Source of the DNA: Asaia bogorensis
GTDB lineage: Bacteria; Pseudomonadota; Alphaproteobacteria; Reyranellales; Reyranellaceae
Direction: 5' to 3'
DNA: 64,000 bases
Assembly (NCBI GenBank): GCA_945889625.1
Contig: CAMDCE010000009.1
Span: 1 to 64,000 of the forward strand
Shown here one piece after another: positions 36,050-43,555 of the stretch. Numbering within the stretch: the first letter of the stretch is position 1; every line of letters starts with the position of its first letter. A model generated the notes under the pieces. That model ran no database searches, was not told the DNA's origin, and saw nothing but the letters and a program-made list of their open reading frames with translations. The translations under genes and the position numbers were made by a program.

Positions 36050-36496
36050 ATGGCCATCGACAAACCGCACATCACGGCAAAGATTGCCGGTCGTCCCCTT
36101 CACCCCCTGCTCCGTCCGTTCGCCATCGGCTACTTCTTCGCCGTCTGTGCGTGCGACCTGGTCTATTCGCAGGCCAGCGTCTTTGCCCAGAACGACGCAG
36201 CGGAATTTGCCGCGATCACCCAATGGCTTCTGGGTGTCGGCCTCATCACGGCCGGATTGGCAGCCATCGTCGCCCTGATCGACCTGCTGGGCGAGCGCCG
36301 CTTCCGCAACCTGCCCGATGTGCGGATGTATGCCGCGGGCGGCGCGCTGGTCGTGGCGCTGGAACTCTACAATCTCGGCCTGCGCACCTCAGCCGGTGCA
36401 GCCGCCATCACGCCGATGGGCCTGATCCTGTCGCTCTCGGCCGTCGCCGTCCTGCTCGCCACACCCTCGCAGGCCTGGGCCCGGATGTATCGCTGA
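36050..36496 (+). CDS. DUF2231 family membrane protein
   Basis: A 148-residue integral membrane protein with four predicted spans. The N-terminal GRPLHPLLRPFAIGYFFAVCACDLVY carries the His-Pro motif of DUF2231, a family of unknown function sometimes linked to haem or redox. Spans follow near 65-85, 100-115 and 120-140. ATG 36050 follows CGGAGATC. The amidohydrolase gene begins 76 bp downstream on the same strand. Confidence 0.75.
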   Translation: MAIDKPHITAKIAGRPLHPLLRPFAIGYFFAVCACDLVYSQASVFAQNDAAEFAAITQWLLGVGLITAGLAAIVALIDLLGERRFRNLPDVRMYAAGGALVVALELYNLGLRTSAGAAAITPMGLILSLSAVAVLLATPSQAWARMYR

Positions 36497-36572
36497 GCGA
36501 AGCGCTCCCCAGCAAGGGGGGCTGGCAAGCGGCGGCCTTCGGAGGGATGATCCTCCCCGGAGGACCGTGCCC

Positions 36573-37712
36573 ATGAAATACGACGTCATCTCCGCCGACG
36601 GCCACGTCGACCTGATCTGGCTGCCCCCGGACCTCTTCACCAAGAACGCCTCGGCCCAGTTCAAGGACCGCATGCCCCACGTTGTCGAGGGGCCGAAGGG
36701 ACCGGAATGGGTCAGTCCCAAGGGTGCTAAGTTCGGCCTGATGAACGGCATGGGCTCGGCAGGCCGCGAATACGTCCCGGGCGTCATCCATCGCTCCGAC
36801 CGCATGGCCTCGACCGGCCTTTATGACGACGGCAAGAAGGGCATCCGCCGCCTCACCGACGTCGATCTGCGCCTGAAGGACCAGGACCGCGACGGCGTGC
36901 AGGCCGAGATCCTCTACGGCGTGCTGGGCTCCAGCGGCCGGCTGAACGACCCCGAGGCGGCGCTGGAGATGCTGCGCATCTACAACGATTGGCTCCACGA
37001 CTTCTGCAAGGCCGCGCCTGACAGGCTGGTCGGCCTGGCCAACATCCCGAACTACAACATGGAGGAGTCGGTCGCCGAGGCCATGCGCTGCGCCAAGCGC
37101 GGTGTGCGCGGCCTCGACATCGCCAACCGGCCCGACATGGTGCCGCTGTGGGACGAGCACTGGGAGCCGCTGTGGAAGTTCGGCCACGAGACCGGCATTC
37201 CGTTGCACTTCCACACCATCGGCGGCCGCTCGCCCGATTACTCGAAGATGGAGCCGCACATCGTGCGCCGGGTCCAGGCCGTGCACATCACGGGCTTCCA
37301 GATGCACATGAGCACCATGCTGATGGGGCTGATCTTCTCCGGGGCGCCGGCGCGCTACCCGAACCTCAAGATCGTGATCGGCGAGGCCGGGCTGGGCTGG
37401 ATCCCCTACGTGCTGCAGCACATGGACCTCGAATGGGAGGACCAGTTCCAGGACCTCGACCTCAAGATGAAGCCCAGCGAGTACTGGTACCGGCAGTTTT
37501 ATGCCACCTACCAGACCGATCCGGTCGGCGTGGAGCTGCTCCACCACCTGGGCGAGGACAATGTCATGTGGGGGTCCGACTTCCCGCACCCCGACGGCAT
37601 CTGGCCCGACAGCCAGGAGTTCCTGACCCGCGAGCTCGGCGGCGTCTCGGCTGACGCCAAGCGCAAGATCGTCCGCGACAATGCAATGAAGCTTTATCGG
37701 CTGGGCAACTAG
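36573..37712 (+). CDS. amidohydrolase family protein (ACMSD-like)
   Basis: A 379-residue metal-dependent hydrolase or decarboxylase. Metal motif SADGHVDL at the N-terminus, a central GIPLHFHTIGG with His ligands, and the C-terminal VMWGSDFPHPDG with the catalytic Asp; this arrangement is typical of the aminocarboxymuconate-semialdehyde decarboxylase group (COG2159). I chose ATG 36573 over GTG 36567 because the GGAGG is better spaced. Substrate unknown; it probably has its own promoter after DUF2231. Confidence 0.85.
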   Translation: MKYDVISADGHVDLIWLPPDLFTKNASAQFKDRMPHVVEGPKGPEWVSPKGAKFGLMNGMGSAGREYVPGVIHRSDRMASTGLYDDGKKGIRRLTDVDLRLKDQDRDGVQAEILYGVLGSSGRLNDPEAALEMLRIYNDWLHDFCKAAPDRLVGLANIPNYNMEESVAEAMRCAKRGVRGLDIANRPDMVPLWDEHWEPLWKFGHETGIPLHFHTIGGRSPDYSKMEPHIVRRVQAVHITGFQMHMSTMLMGLIFSGAPARYPNLKIVIGEAGLGWIPYVLQHMDLEWEDQFQDLDLKMKPSEYWYRQFYATYQTDPVGVELLHHLGEDNVMWGSDFPHPDGIWPDSQEFLTRELGGVSADAKRKIVRDNAMKLYRLGN

Positions 37713-37715
37713 ATC

Positions 37716-37834
37716 GCGATAGCTTTCAATCGAATCGTGCCGTCGGCCCAACCCATGCGCCGCTCAGGCGCGATGGCCAACCATCGCGCCATAGCTGCGG
37801 GAGCTGGACCGACGGCTGAAGCAGAAGCTATCGC
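37716..37834. repeat. nested palindrome cluster
   Basis: Outer arms GCGATAGCTT (37716-37725) and AAGCTATCGC (37825-37834), a middle pair GCCGTCGG/CCGACGGC, and a central hairpin GCGATGG-CCAA-CCATCGC (37772-37789). The sequence differs from copies A-C but has the same nested design and fills a convergent gap. Confidence 0.65.
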
Positions 37835-37837
37835 GCC

Positions 37838-38284
37838 TCAAAGCGCGTTGATCTCCGCCACCTGCTTGGCCAGGCCAAGCTTGCGGTTGCACAGCGGCCA
37901 GTTCCAGACGCCGCCGAGATCGAAGATGATGTACTTGGCCAGCGCCGCGGCCCGCTCGTAGTCGTGCGCGAGGTCGACGGCTTCCGTGGGCGTCAGCACG
38001 CGGCCGTCCATCTGCTTGACGTAGTTGATGACGGTGCGCGGGATGAACTGGAACCGGCCGACATACATGCCGCGCCCGCCATAGATCGGACGGTCGGTGT
38101 AGCCATGGCCGCCGCTTTCGCACACCGCGAGCTGGCGCAGCAGCTCGTCCTTGCGCTCGTCGATCTCGAGCTGGCGCTGGCCGGCAGCAGAGAGTGTCAC
38201 CGGCTGGGGATTGGGAGCCGGTCGCTTCGCACAGCTCGTGACGGCGAGGGCGAGGATGACGGCAACGATACGAACGAAAATCAC
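37838..38284 (-). CDS. small lipoprotein with a lysozyme-like segment
   Basis: A 148-residue exported protein. Signal peptide VRIVAVILALAVTSC with a lipobox (lipidated Cys about 18). The segment CESGGHGYTDRPIYGGRGMY followed by VGRFQF resembles the catalytic ESGG and G-FQ motifs of lytic transglycosylases and resuscitation-promoting factor-like lysozyme folds, with the Glu as candidate catalytic residue. GTG 38284 is the only start that keeps the signal. It could also be a non-catalytic peptidoglycan binder. Confidence 0.55.
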   Translation of the reverse strand: MIFVRIVAVILALAVTSCAKRPAPNPQPVTLSAAGQRQLEIDERKDELLRQLAVCESGGHGYTDRPIYGGRGMYVGRFQFIPRTVINYVKQMDGRVLTPTEAVDLAHDYERAAALAKYIIFDLGGVWNWPLCNRKLGLAKQVAEINAL

Positions 38285-38330
38285 AATCGCCCATTGTTGT
38301 CATGAGTAGTGGGTCTGCGTAAACCCGCAA

Positions 38331-39896
38331 TCACCCCACCATCCGTCCTTGCCCCGCCCAGTACTTGGCGCGCAGCACCTTCTTGTCGACCTTGCCGACG
38401 GCGGTGAGCGGCAGGCTGTCGACCAGTTCGACATGCTTGGGCGCGTGCGTGCTGCCTTTGCGATCCTTCACGAGCTGCGTGAGCGCCTCGGGTGAGGGCT
38501 TGGTGCCCGCCTTGGCGACGACCAGCGCGGTCACCGCCTCGCCCCACTTCTCGTGCGGCACGCCGATCACGGCCACCATGGCGACATCGGGATGCGAGGA
38601 GATCACGTCCTCGACCTCGCGCGGGAAGATGTTGAAGCCGCCTGACACGATCATGTCCTTCTTGCGATCGACGATATAGAGGTAGCCCTGCTCGTCGGCG
38701 CGGGCGATGTCGCCGGTATGCAGCCAACCGCCCTTGAAAGTCTCGGCGGTCTGCTCGGGCCGCTTCCAATATTGCTCCATGGCGTGCGGGCCGCGCACGC
38801 AGATCTCGCCCGCCTCGCCGGGCGTCACCTCCTGGTTGTCGTCACCGCGCAGGCTGATGGCGCAGGAGGCGACCGGGAAGCCGCAGGAGGCGAACAGTTC
38901 GGCCCGTTGGAGGTCATGGTCGGCCTTGCGCAGCACGCTCACCGGATAGCATTCGGTCTGGCCGTAGAGTTGGCTGAACACCGGCCCGATGCGCTCCAGC
39001 CCCTCGACCAGCCGGGTCGGTGACATCGGCGAGGCACCGTACAGGATCAATTCGAGCGAGCCGAGATCGGTCCGCTCGAGCGCCGGATGATCGAGCAGCA
39101 CGTAGATCATGGTGGGCACCAACAGCGTGAAGTTGATCTTCTCGCGCGCGATGGTGGCCAGGAACTTCTCCGGATCGAAGCCCTTCAGGAGGTGCACCGT
39201 GCCACCCTTCATCAGCGAGGGCGTGACCTTGGTGCCCGAGACGTGGGTGATCGGCGCGGCCGCGAGGTAGCGCGGCGTGGCGGGAAACTCGAAGTCGGCG
39301 GCGATGGCGATGGTGCTGGCGGCACTCGATCGATGGCGGCGGATCGCGCCCTTGGATTTGCCGGTGGTGCCCCCGGTGTAGTTGATGATGGCGTAGTCGT
39401 CGGGCGCCGCCAGATCGACCGGGCTCGCTTCGCCGATTTTCTCGGCCGCCGCCATGAGGTCGCGGCCGAAATCGGCCTTGCCCATGGTGAGCACGACCTT
39501 GAGCCGGTCGGCCGCCTTGGCGGCAAGCTCGCCGCCGCGCTGGCCGTGCGTCCTGGGATCGACGACCAGCGCCACGGCCTCGGCGTCCTCGATGACCTCG
39601 AGATGATCGCCGAGCGCCCCCACGGGATGCAGCCAGGTGCCGATCAATCCCAGCCCTCCGGCCGCGACGCCGGCACACCAGGTCTCGGCGCTATTGGCGC
39701 TGAGGAAGGCGACGGTCTGGCCTTTCTTCAGCCCTGCGGCCGCCATCGCCGCCTGCAACCGGCCGATCAGGGCAAGCGCGCTGCGATAGGTGAGGCTGCC
39801 GCCGTCCCAGGCGAAGGCCGTGCGCTCGGGAAAGCGCGCCAAGGCGCGCAGGGTAATGGCGGTGCCAGTCGGGCCCTCGGTGATGGGGGTGTTCAT
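38331..39896 (-). CDS. AMP-dependent acyl-CoA synthetase/ligase
   Basis: A 521-residue ANL-superfamily ligase that activates a carboxylate as acyl-AMP then thioester. P-loop NYTGGTTGKSKG, A5 LYGQTECYP, A7/A8 WLHTGDIA and DRKKDMIVSGGFNIFPRE, and the C-terminal catalytic Lys in LTAVGKVDKK. I start at ATG 39896, which overlaps the stop of the PuuE-like gene (ATGA, 39893-39896); the longer frame to 40031 lies inside that gene. Substrate unknown; the coupling suggests it activates the upstream enzyme's product. Confidence 0.88.
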   Translation of the reverse strand: MNTPITEGPTGTAITLRALARFPERTAFAWDGGSLTYRSALALIGRLQAAMAAAGLKKGQTVAFLSANSAETWCAGVAAGGLGLIGTWLHPVGALGDHLEVIEDAEAVALVVDPRTHGQRGGELAAKAADRLKVVLTMGKADFGRDLMAAAEKIGEASPVDLAAPDDYAIINYTGGTTGKSKGAIRRHRSSAASTIAIAADFEFPATPRYLAAAPITHVSGTKVTPSLMKGGTVHLLKGFDPEKFLATIAREKINFTLLVPTMIYVLLDHPALERTDLGSLELILYGASPMSPTRLVEGLERIGPVFSQLYGQTECYPVSVLRKADHDLQRAELFASCGFPVASCAISLRGDDNQEVTPGEAGEICVRGPHAMEQYWKRPEQTAETFKGGWLHTGDIARADEQGYLYIVDRKKDMIVSGGFNIFPREVEDVISSHPDVAMVAVIGVPHEKWGEAVTALVVAKAGTKPSPEALTQLVKDRKGSTHAPKHVELVDSLPLTAVGKVDKKVLRAKYWAGQGRMVG

Positions 39897-40816
39897 GGCG
39901 CGGGGTGCACCTTCATCCAGTGCCGCGCGATCTCCTCGCGGGTCGCTACCCAGACCTTGGGCTTGGACGCGACATAGTCGAGGAAACGCGCCAGCGTTGC
40001 CGCGCGACTCGGCCGGCCGGCAAGGCGGCAATGAATGCCGATCGACATCATCTTCGGCGCCCGCGCGCCCTCGGCATAGAGCACGTCGAAACAGTCCTTC
40101 ATCGACTGCAGCCAGCCGTCGCCGGCGGTGAATCCCGGCGGCACGCTGAACTTCATGTCGTTCACCTCCAGCGTGTAAGGAATGATCAGGTGCGGCGTGC
40201 CGCCCCCTTCCCCTGTAGCGACCCGCACCCAGTAGGGCAGATCGTCGTTGTAGGAGTCGCTCGAATAAAGAAACCCACCATGCTTGATGACGGCCCTGAG
40301 CGTATTCATGCCATAGAGGCCGGTGTACCAGCCGAGCGGCGGCTTGCCCGCGATGTCGGTGATGACTTTCACTGTCTTGGCGATGTGGTCGAGCTCCTGC
40401 TCGAGCGTGAAGTCGCGGTACTGGATCCAGCGCCAGCCGTGGCTCGCCACCTCGTGCCCCCCCCCAGCCATCGCCTTACCGGCGGCAGGATTGAGCTCGA
40501 GCGCGCGGCCGACCGCCCACGACGTGAAGCGCATGTTGCGTTCGTTGAACAGCCGCAGGATGCGCCAGAAGCCGGCGCGGCTGCCGTACTCGAAGATCGA
40601 TTCGGTGGAGAGGTCGCGCCCGCCCTGCACTGCGACCAGACCGGATACTTCGGTCAGGCGGACCTCGGAGCCCGCATCGCCGTTCAGGATGGTGTTCTCG
40701 CCGCCTTCCTCGTAGTTCAACACAAACGAAACTGCTATGCGCGCCTCGCCCGGCCATTGCGGGTCGGGCGTCTGGGGGCCGTAGCCGATCAGGTTGCGGT
40801 CGAGATGGTTATGCAT
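39893..40816 (-). CDS. PuuE-like polysaccharide deacetylase family protein, second copy
   Basis: A 307-residue NodB-fold hydrolase of the PuuE allantoinase branch, clearly related to the protein at 6017-6919: FVLNYEEGGE, ESIFEYGSRAGFWRIL, VASHGWRWIQY, GWYTGLYGMN, YNDDLPYW and a similar C-terminus (HWMKVHPAP against HWKREHPAP). It is divergent by 67 bp from an AllC-like hydrolase, the enzyme class that follows allantoinase in ureide breakdown. Its stop overlaps the CoA ligase start. Allantoin or another cyclic amide is a reasonable but unproven substrate. Confidence 0.86.
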   Translation of the reverse strand: MHNHLDRNLIGYGPQTPDPQWPGEARIAVSFVLNYEEGGENTILNGDAGSEVRLTEVSGLVAVQGGRDLSTESIFEYGSRAGFWRILRLFNERNMRFTSWAVGRALELNPAAGKAMAGGGHEVASHGWRWIQYRDFTLEQELDHIAKTVKVITDIAGKPPLGWYTGLYGMNTLRAVIKHGGFLYSSDSYNDDLPYWVRVATGEGGGTPHLIIPYTLEVNDMKFSVPPGFTAGDGWLQSMKDCFDVLYAEGARAPKMMSIGIHCRLAGRPSRAATLARFLDYVASKPKVWVATREEIARHWMKVHPAP

Positions 40817-40883
40817 AGGGGCCTCCCGATTGATGGCGGACTATGGGGCCGCTATAGCTCGGCCAACAAGACTGGAGAAATGC

Positions 40884-42125
40884 ATGAGCGGTGCCAACTC
40901 GGTGAGCGAAAGCCGCCTCTGGCAGCGGCACGCCGACATGGCGAAGCTGGGCGGCACGCCCAAGGGCGGCGTCAACCGCCAGGCGCTGTCGCCCGAGGAC
41001 GTGGCGGCGCGGAATTTGCTCGCCTCGTGGGCGAAGGCGCGCGGCTTTGCCCTCTCGACCGACGCCATCGGCAATCTCTTCGTGCGCCGCGAGGGCACCG
41101 ACACCACGGCGCTGCCGGTGATGAGCGGCTCGCACATGGACAGCCAGCCGACCGGCGGGCGGTTCGACGGCATGTATGGCGTGCTGGCGGCCTTCGAGGC
41201 GCTGGAGGCGCTCGACGATGCCGGCATCAAGACCAGGCGGCCGATCGTGGCTGTCGCCTGGACCAATGAGGAAGGCTCGCGCTTCCAGCCCGGCGCCATG
41301 GGCTCGGCGGTGTTCGCCGGCCACAACAGGCTCGACGACATGCTGGCCGTGAAGGACTGGAAGGGCGTTGTGCTTCGCGACGCGCTGGCTGAAACCTTGA
41401 AGGCGGCGCCGGCGCCGATGCGCCAGGGCACACCGGGCTTCGCGGTCTACTCCTACGTCGAGGCCCATATCGAGCAGGGTCCACGGCTGGAGAACGAGCG
41501 CAAGACGATCGGCGTCGTCACCGCCATCCAGGGCAGCCGCCGCTACATCGTCACCGTCGAGGGCGAGGAGGCACACGCCGGCACGACGCCGCGTGCCGCC
41601 CGCAAGGACGCCTATGCGGCGGCCACGCGGCTGGCCGCGGCGCTCTATGAAGCGACCAACGATCCCGACGACACGCTGCGATTCACCATCGGTCGCGTCG
41701 AGGTCTCGCCGGGTTCGCCCAACACCGTGCCGGGCAAGGTGTCCTTCACCATCGACATGCGTCATCCCGACGACACTGTGCTGAAGGAGCGCGAGAGGGT
41801 GCTGGAGGCGCTGCTGATCGACAAGACCCGGCCCTGCACCGCGCAGCTGGAGCGCGTGACCAACGTGCCGCCGACCAATTTCGATCCCAGGGTGATCGAC
41901 CTGGTGCGCGAGAAGGCGACGGCGCTGAAGCTCTCCAACATGGACATGCCGTCAGGTGCCGGCCACGACGCCATGCACATCGCCAAGCTCTGCCCTGCCG
42001 GCATGATTTTCGTGCCCTGCGAGCGCGGCATCAGCCACAACGAGATCGAGAATGCGACGCCCCAGGACCTCGCCGCCGGCACACGGGTGCTGGTCGAAGT
42101 GCTGGAGGCTCTCGCCAATCGATGA
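40884..42125 (+). CDS. M20-family amidohydrolase (allantoate/N-carbamoyl-amino-acid hydrolase type)
   Basis: A 413-residue dinuclear-metal amidase of the AllC/HyuC group. Metal ligands in GSHMDSQPTGGRFDGMYG and TNEEGSRF, the lid-domain His in EEAHAGTTP, EAHIEQGP, and C-terminal GAGHDAMHIAK and CERGISHNE. ATG 40884 with GGAGA upstream. Family members hydrolyse allantoate, ureidoglycolate or N-carbamoyl amino acids. It heads a plus-strand run with an M20 peptidase and a monooxygenase, separated by palindromic repeats. Confidence 0.9.
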   Translation: MSGANSVSESRLWQRHADMAKLGGTPKGGVNRQALSPEDVAARNLLASWAKARGFALSTDAIGNLFVRREGTDTTALPVMSGSHMDSQPTGGRFDGMYGVLAAFEALEALDDAGIKTRRPIVAVAWTNEEGSRFQPGAMGSAVFAGHNRLDDMLAVKDWKGVVLRDALAETLKAAPAPMRQGTPGFAVYSYVEAHIEQGPRLENERKTIGVVTAIQGSRRYIVTVEGEEAHAGTTPRAARKDAYAAATRLAAALYEATNDPDDTLRFTIGRVEVSPGSPNTVPGKVSFTIDMRHPDDTVLKERERVLEALLIDKTRPCTAQLERVTNVPPTNFDPRVIDLVREKATALKLSNMDMPSGAGHDAMHIAKLCPAGMIFVPCERGISHNEIENATPQDLAAGTRVLVEVLEALANR

Positions 42126-42136
42126 ACCCTCATGCT

Positions 42137-42226
42137 CCTCTCCCCCGCTAGGGGGAGAGGCGGGGAGAGGGGGAGACGCACATCCCCTGCCCCCTCTCCT
42201 AATCTCTCCCCCTAGCGGGGGAGAGG
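42137..42226. repeat. G/C-run palindrome pair between the two amidase genes
   Basis: Two perfect 23-bp inverted copies of CCTCTCCCCCGCTAGGGGGA-type sequence, at 42137-42159 and 42204-42226. Each copy is itself nearly self-complementary. The 123-bp gap contains nothing else visible. Confidence 0.78.
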
Positions 42227-42248
42227 AATCCGAAAGAGAAATTGGATC

Positions 42249-43406
42249 ATGTCCAAGAAACTGTCGTCCGACCTCGTCTCCATCCTGTCCGATCTGATCG
42301 CCCTGCCCAGCCCCTACCCGCCCGGCACGTCGGTCGAGATCTGCGCCTATGCGGCCAGGCGACTGAAGAAGGCGGGCTACAAGGTCGAGATCGCGACCCG
42401 CAAGAAGGGCGTCGACAATGTCGTGGCGCGCCGGAAGGGTAAAGGCAGAGGCCCGGTGATCGCCTTCAATGCCCATGTCGACACGGTGGGTGTCGGCGAG
42501 CGCGCCAACTGGAAGAGCGATCCCTACAAGGCTCTGGTGAAAGGCGGCCTCGTCTTCGGTCTCGGCGCCGGCAACTGCAAGGGCAGCATGGCGGTCCAGC
42601 TTTGGCTTGCCGAGGAGATCGCGCGGCGTGGCGGACCTGCGAAGGGCGAGCTGATCTTCACCTTCGTGGCCGACGAGGAGAATCTCGGGCCCGAGGGCAT
42701 GGAGTACCTGCGCAAGAGCGGCAAGGTGCGGCCCGACGCGCTGATCCTGGGCGCGCAGACCGAGAACAACCTGATCGTTGCCGAGCGCGGCGTGATGTGG
42801 GCGCGCCTCGCCACCAAGGGCCGCGCCGCCCACGCCGGCAATCCCGCGGCCGGCGACAACGCCATCCTGCGCATGATGCGTCTGGTGGGCGCGCTCAGCT
42901 CCTACTACGACAAGGCGCTGGCGACGCGGACCTCCGGCGCGATGAAGTCGACCGTCAACATCGGCATGTTTCATGGCGGCCACAACACCAACGTCGTGCC
43001 CTCGGCCTGCACGGTCGAGATCGATCGCCGCCTGCTGCCCAACGAGAAGGTCAAGGACGCCTTCGCCGAGCTGAAACGCGTCGTCGACGGCGTCGGCGAG
43101 CCCAAGGGCCAGTACAGTGTCGAGTTCCTGACCGGCACCAACGGCTTCTTCGCGCCCGAGAATGGCCAAACTGTCGCAGCCTTCGAAGCTGTCGTGAAGA
43201 AGCAGACCGGCCGTAAAGTGAAATTCCTCAATGCGACCGGCGTCAGCGATGGCCGCTATTACGCCGACGACAAAATTGAGATCATCAACTTCGGCCCCGG
43301 CTCCGGCGTACAGGGGCACGCGGCCAACGAATCGGTGCCGATCGCCTCGATGGTCGAGGCGGCGGAGATCCAGCTGGAAGTGGTGCAGCGGCTGCTAGGC
43401 CACTAA
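42249..43406 (+). CDS. M20 family metallopeptidase (ArgE/DapE-like)
   Basis: A 385-residue M20 hydrolase. Metal motifs NAHVDTVGVG, GAGNCKGSMA and VADEENLGPEG (catalytic Glu pair), dimer-domain His in GRAAHAGNP, and a C-terminal His in GVQGHAANES. Relatives remove N-acyl groups from amino acids. ATG 42249. It follows the AllC-like gene, suggesting stepwise cleavage of an N-substituted amino acid or ureide. Confidence 0.88.
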   Translation: MSKKLSSDLVSILSDLIALPSPYPPGTSVEICAYAARRLKKAGYKVEIATRKKGVDNVVARRKGKGRGPVIAFNAHVDTVGVGERANWKSDPYKALVKGGLVFGLGAGNCKGSMAVQLWLAEEIARRGGPAKGELIFTFVADEENLGPEGMEYLRKSGKVRPDALILGAQTENNLIVAERGVMWARLATKGRAAHAGNPAAGDNAILRMMRLVGALSSYYDKALATRTSGAMKSTVNIGMFHGGHNTNVVPSACTVEIDRRLLPNEKVKDAFAELKRVVDGVGEPKGQYSVEFLTGTNGFFAPENGQTVAAFEAVVKKQTGRKVKFLNATGVSDGRYYADDKIEIINFGPGSGVQGHAANESVPIASMVEAAEIQLEVVQRLLGH

Positions 43407-43409
43407 ATT

Positions 43410-43440
43410 CCTCCCCTTGGCGGATTCCGCCAAGGGGAGG
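43410..43440. terminator. strong hairpin after the M20 gene
   Basis: Perfect 15-bp stem with a one-base loop (CCTCCCCTTGGCGGA and complement) starting 3 nt after the TAA. No T-run follows, so it may be a processing site or repeat rather than an intrinsic terminator. Confidence 0.55.
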
Positions 43441-43456
43441 TGTCGGCGTCTTACAC

Positions 43457-43530
43457 CGACGGAGGGGTTCGAAGCTCTTGCCCCCTCCGTCGCCGTATGA
43501 CGGCGACACCTCCCCCGAAGACGGGGGAGG
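43457..43530. repeat. three further hairpins before the monooxygenase gene
   Basis: Arms CGACGGAGGGG (43457-43467) with 43482-43492; GTCGCCGT (43489-43496) with 43500-43507, overlapping the first by four bases; CCTCCCCCG (43509-43517) with CGGGGGAGG (43522-43530). The first two arms overlap, so the RNA could switch between two folds upstream of the monooxygenase ribosome site at 43541. Confidence 0.65.
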
Positions 43531-43555
43531 AGAGAGTCTTCAGGAGCGACAGAGC

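Noticed and set aside
42121..42240. Possible CRISPR from repeated CTCTCCCCC units
   Set aside because: The units are inverted, not direct, with no regular spacers and no cas genes nearby.
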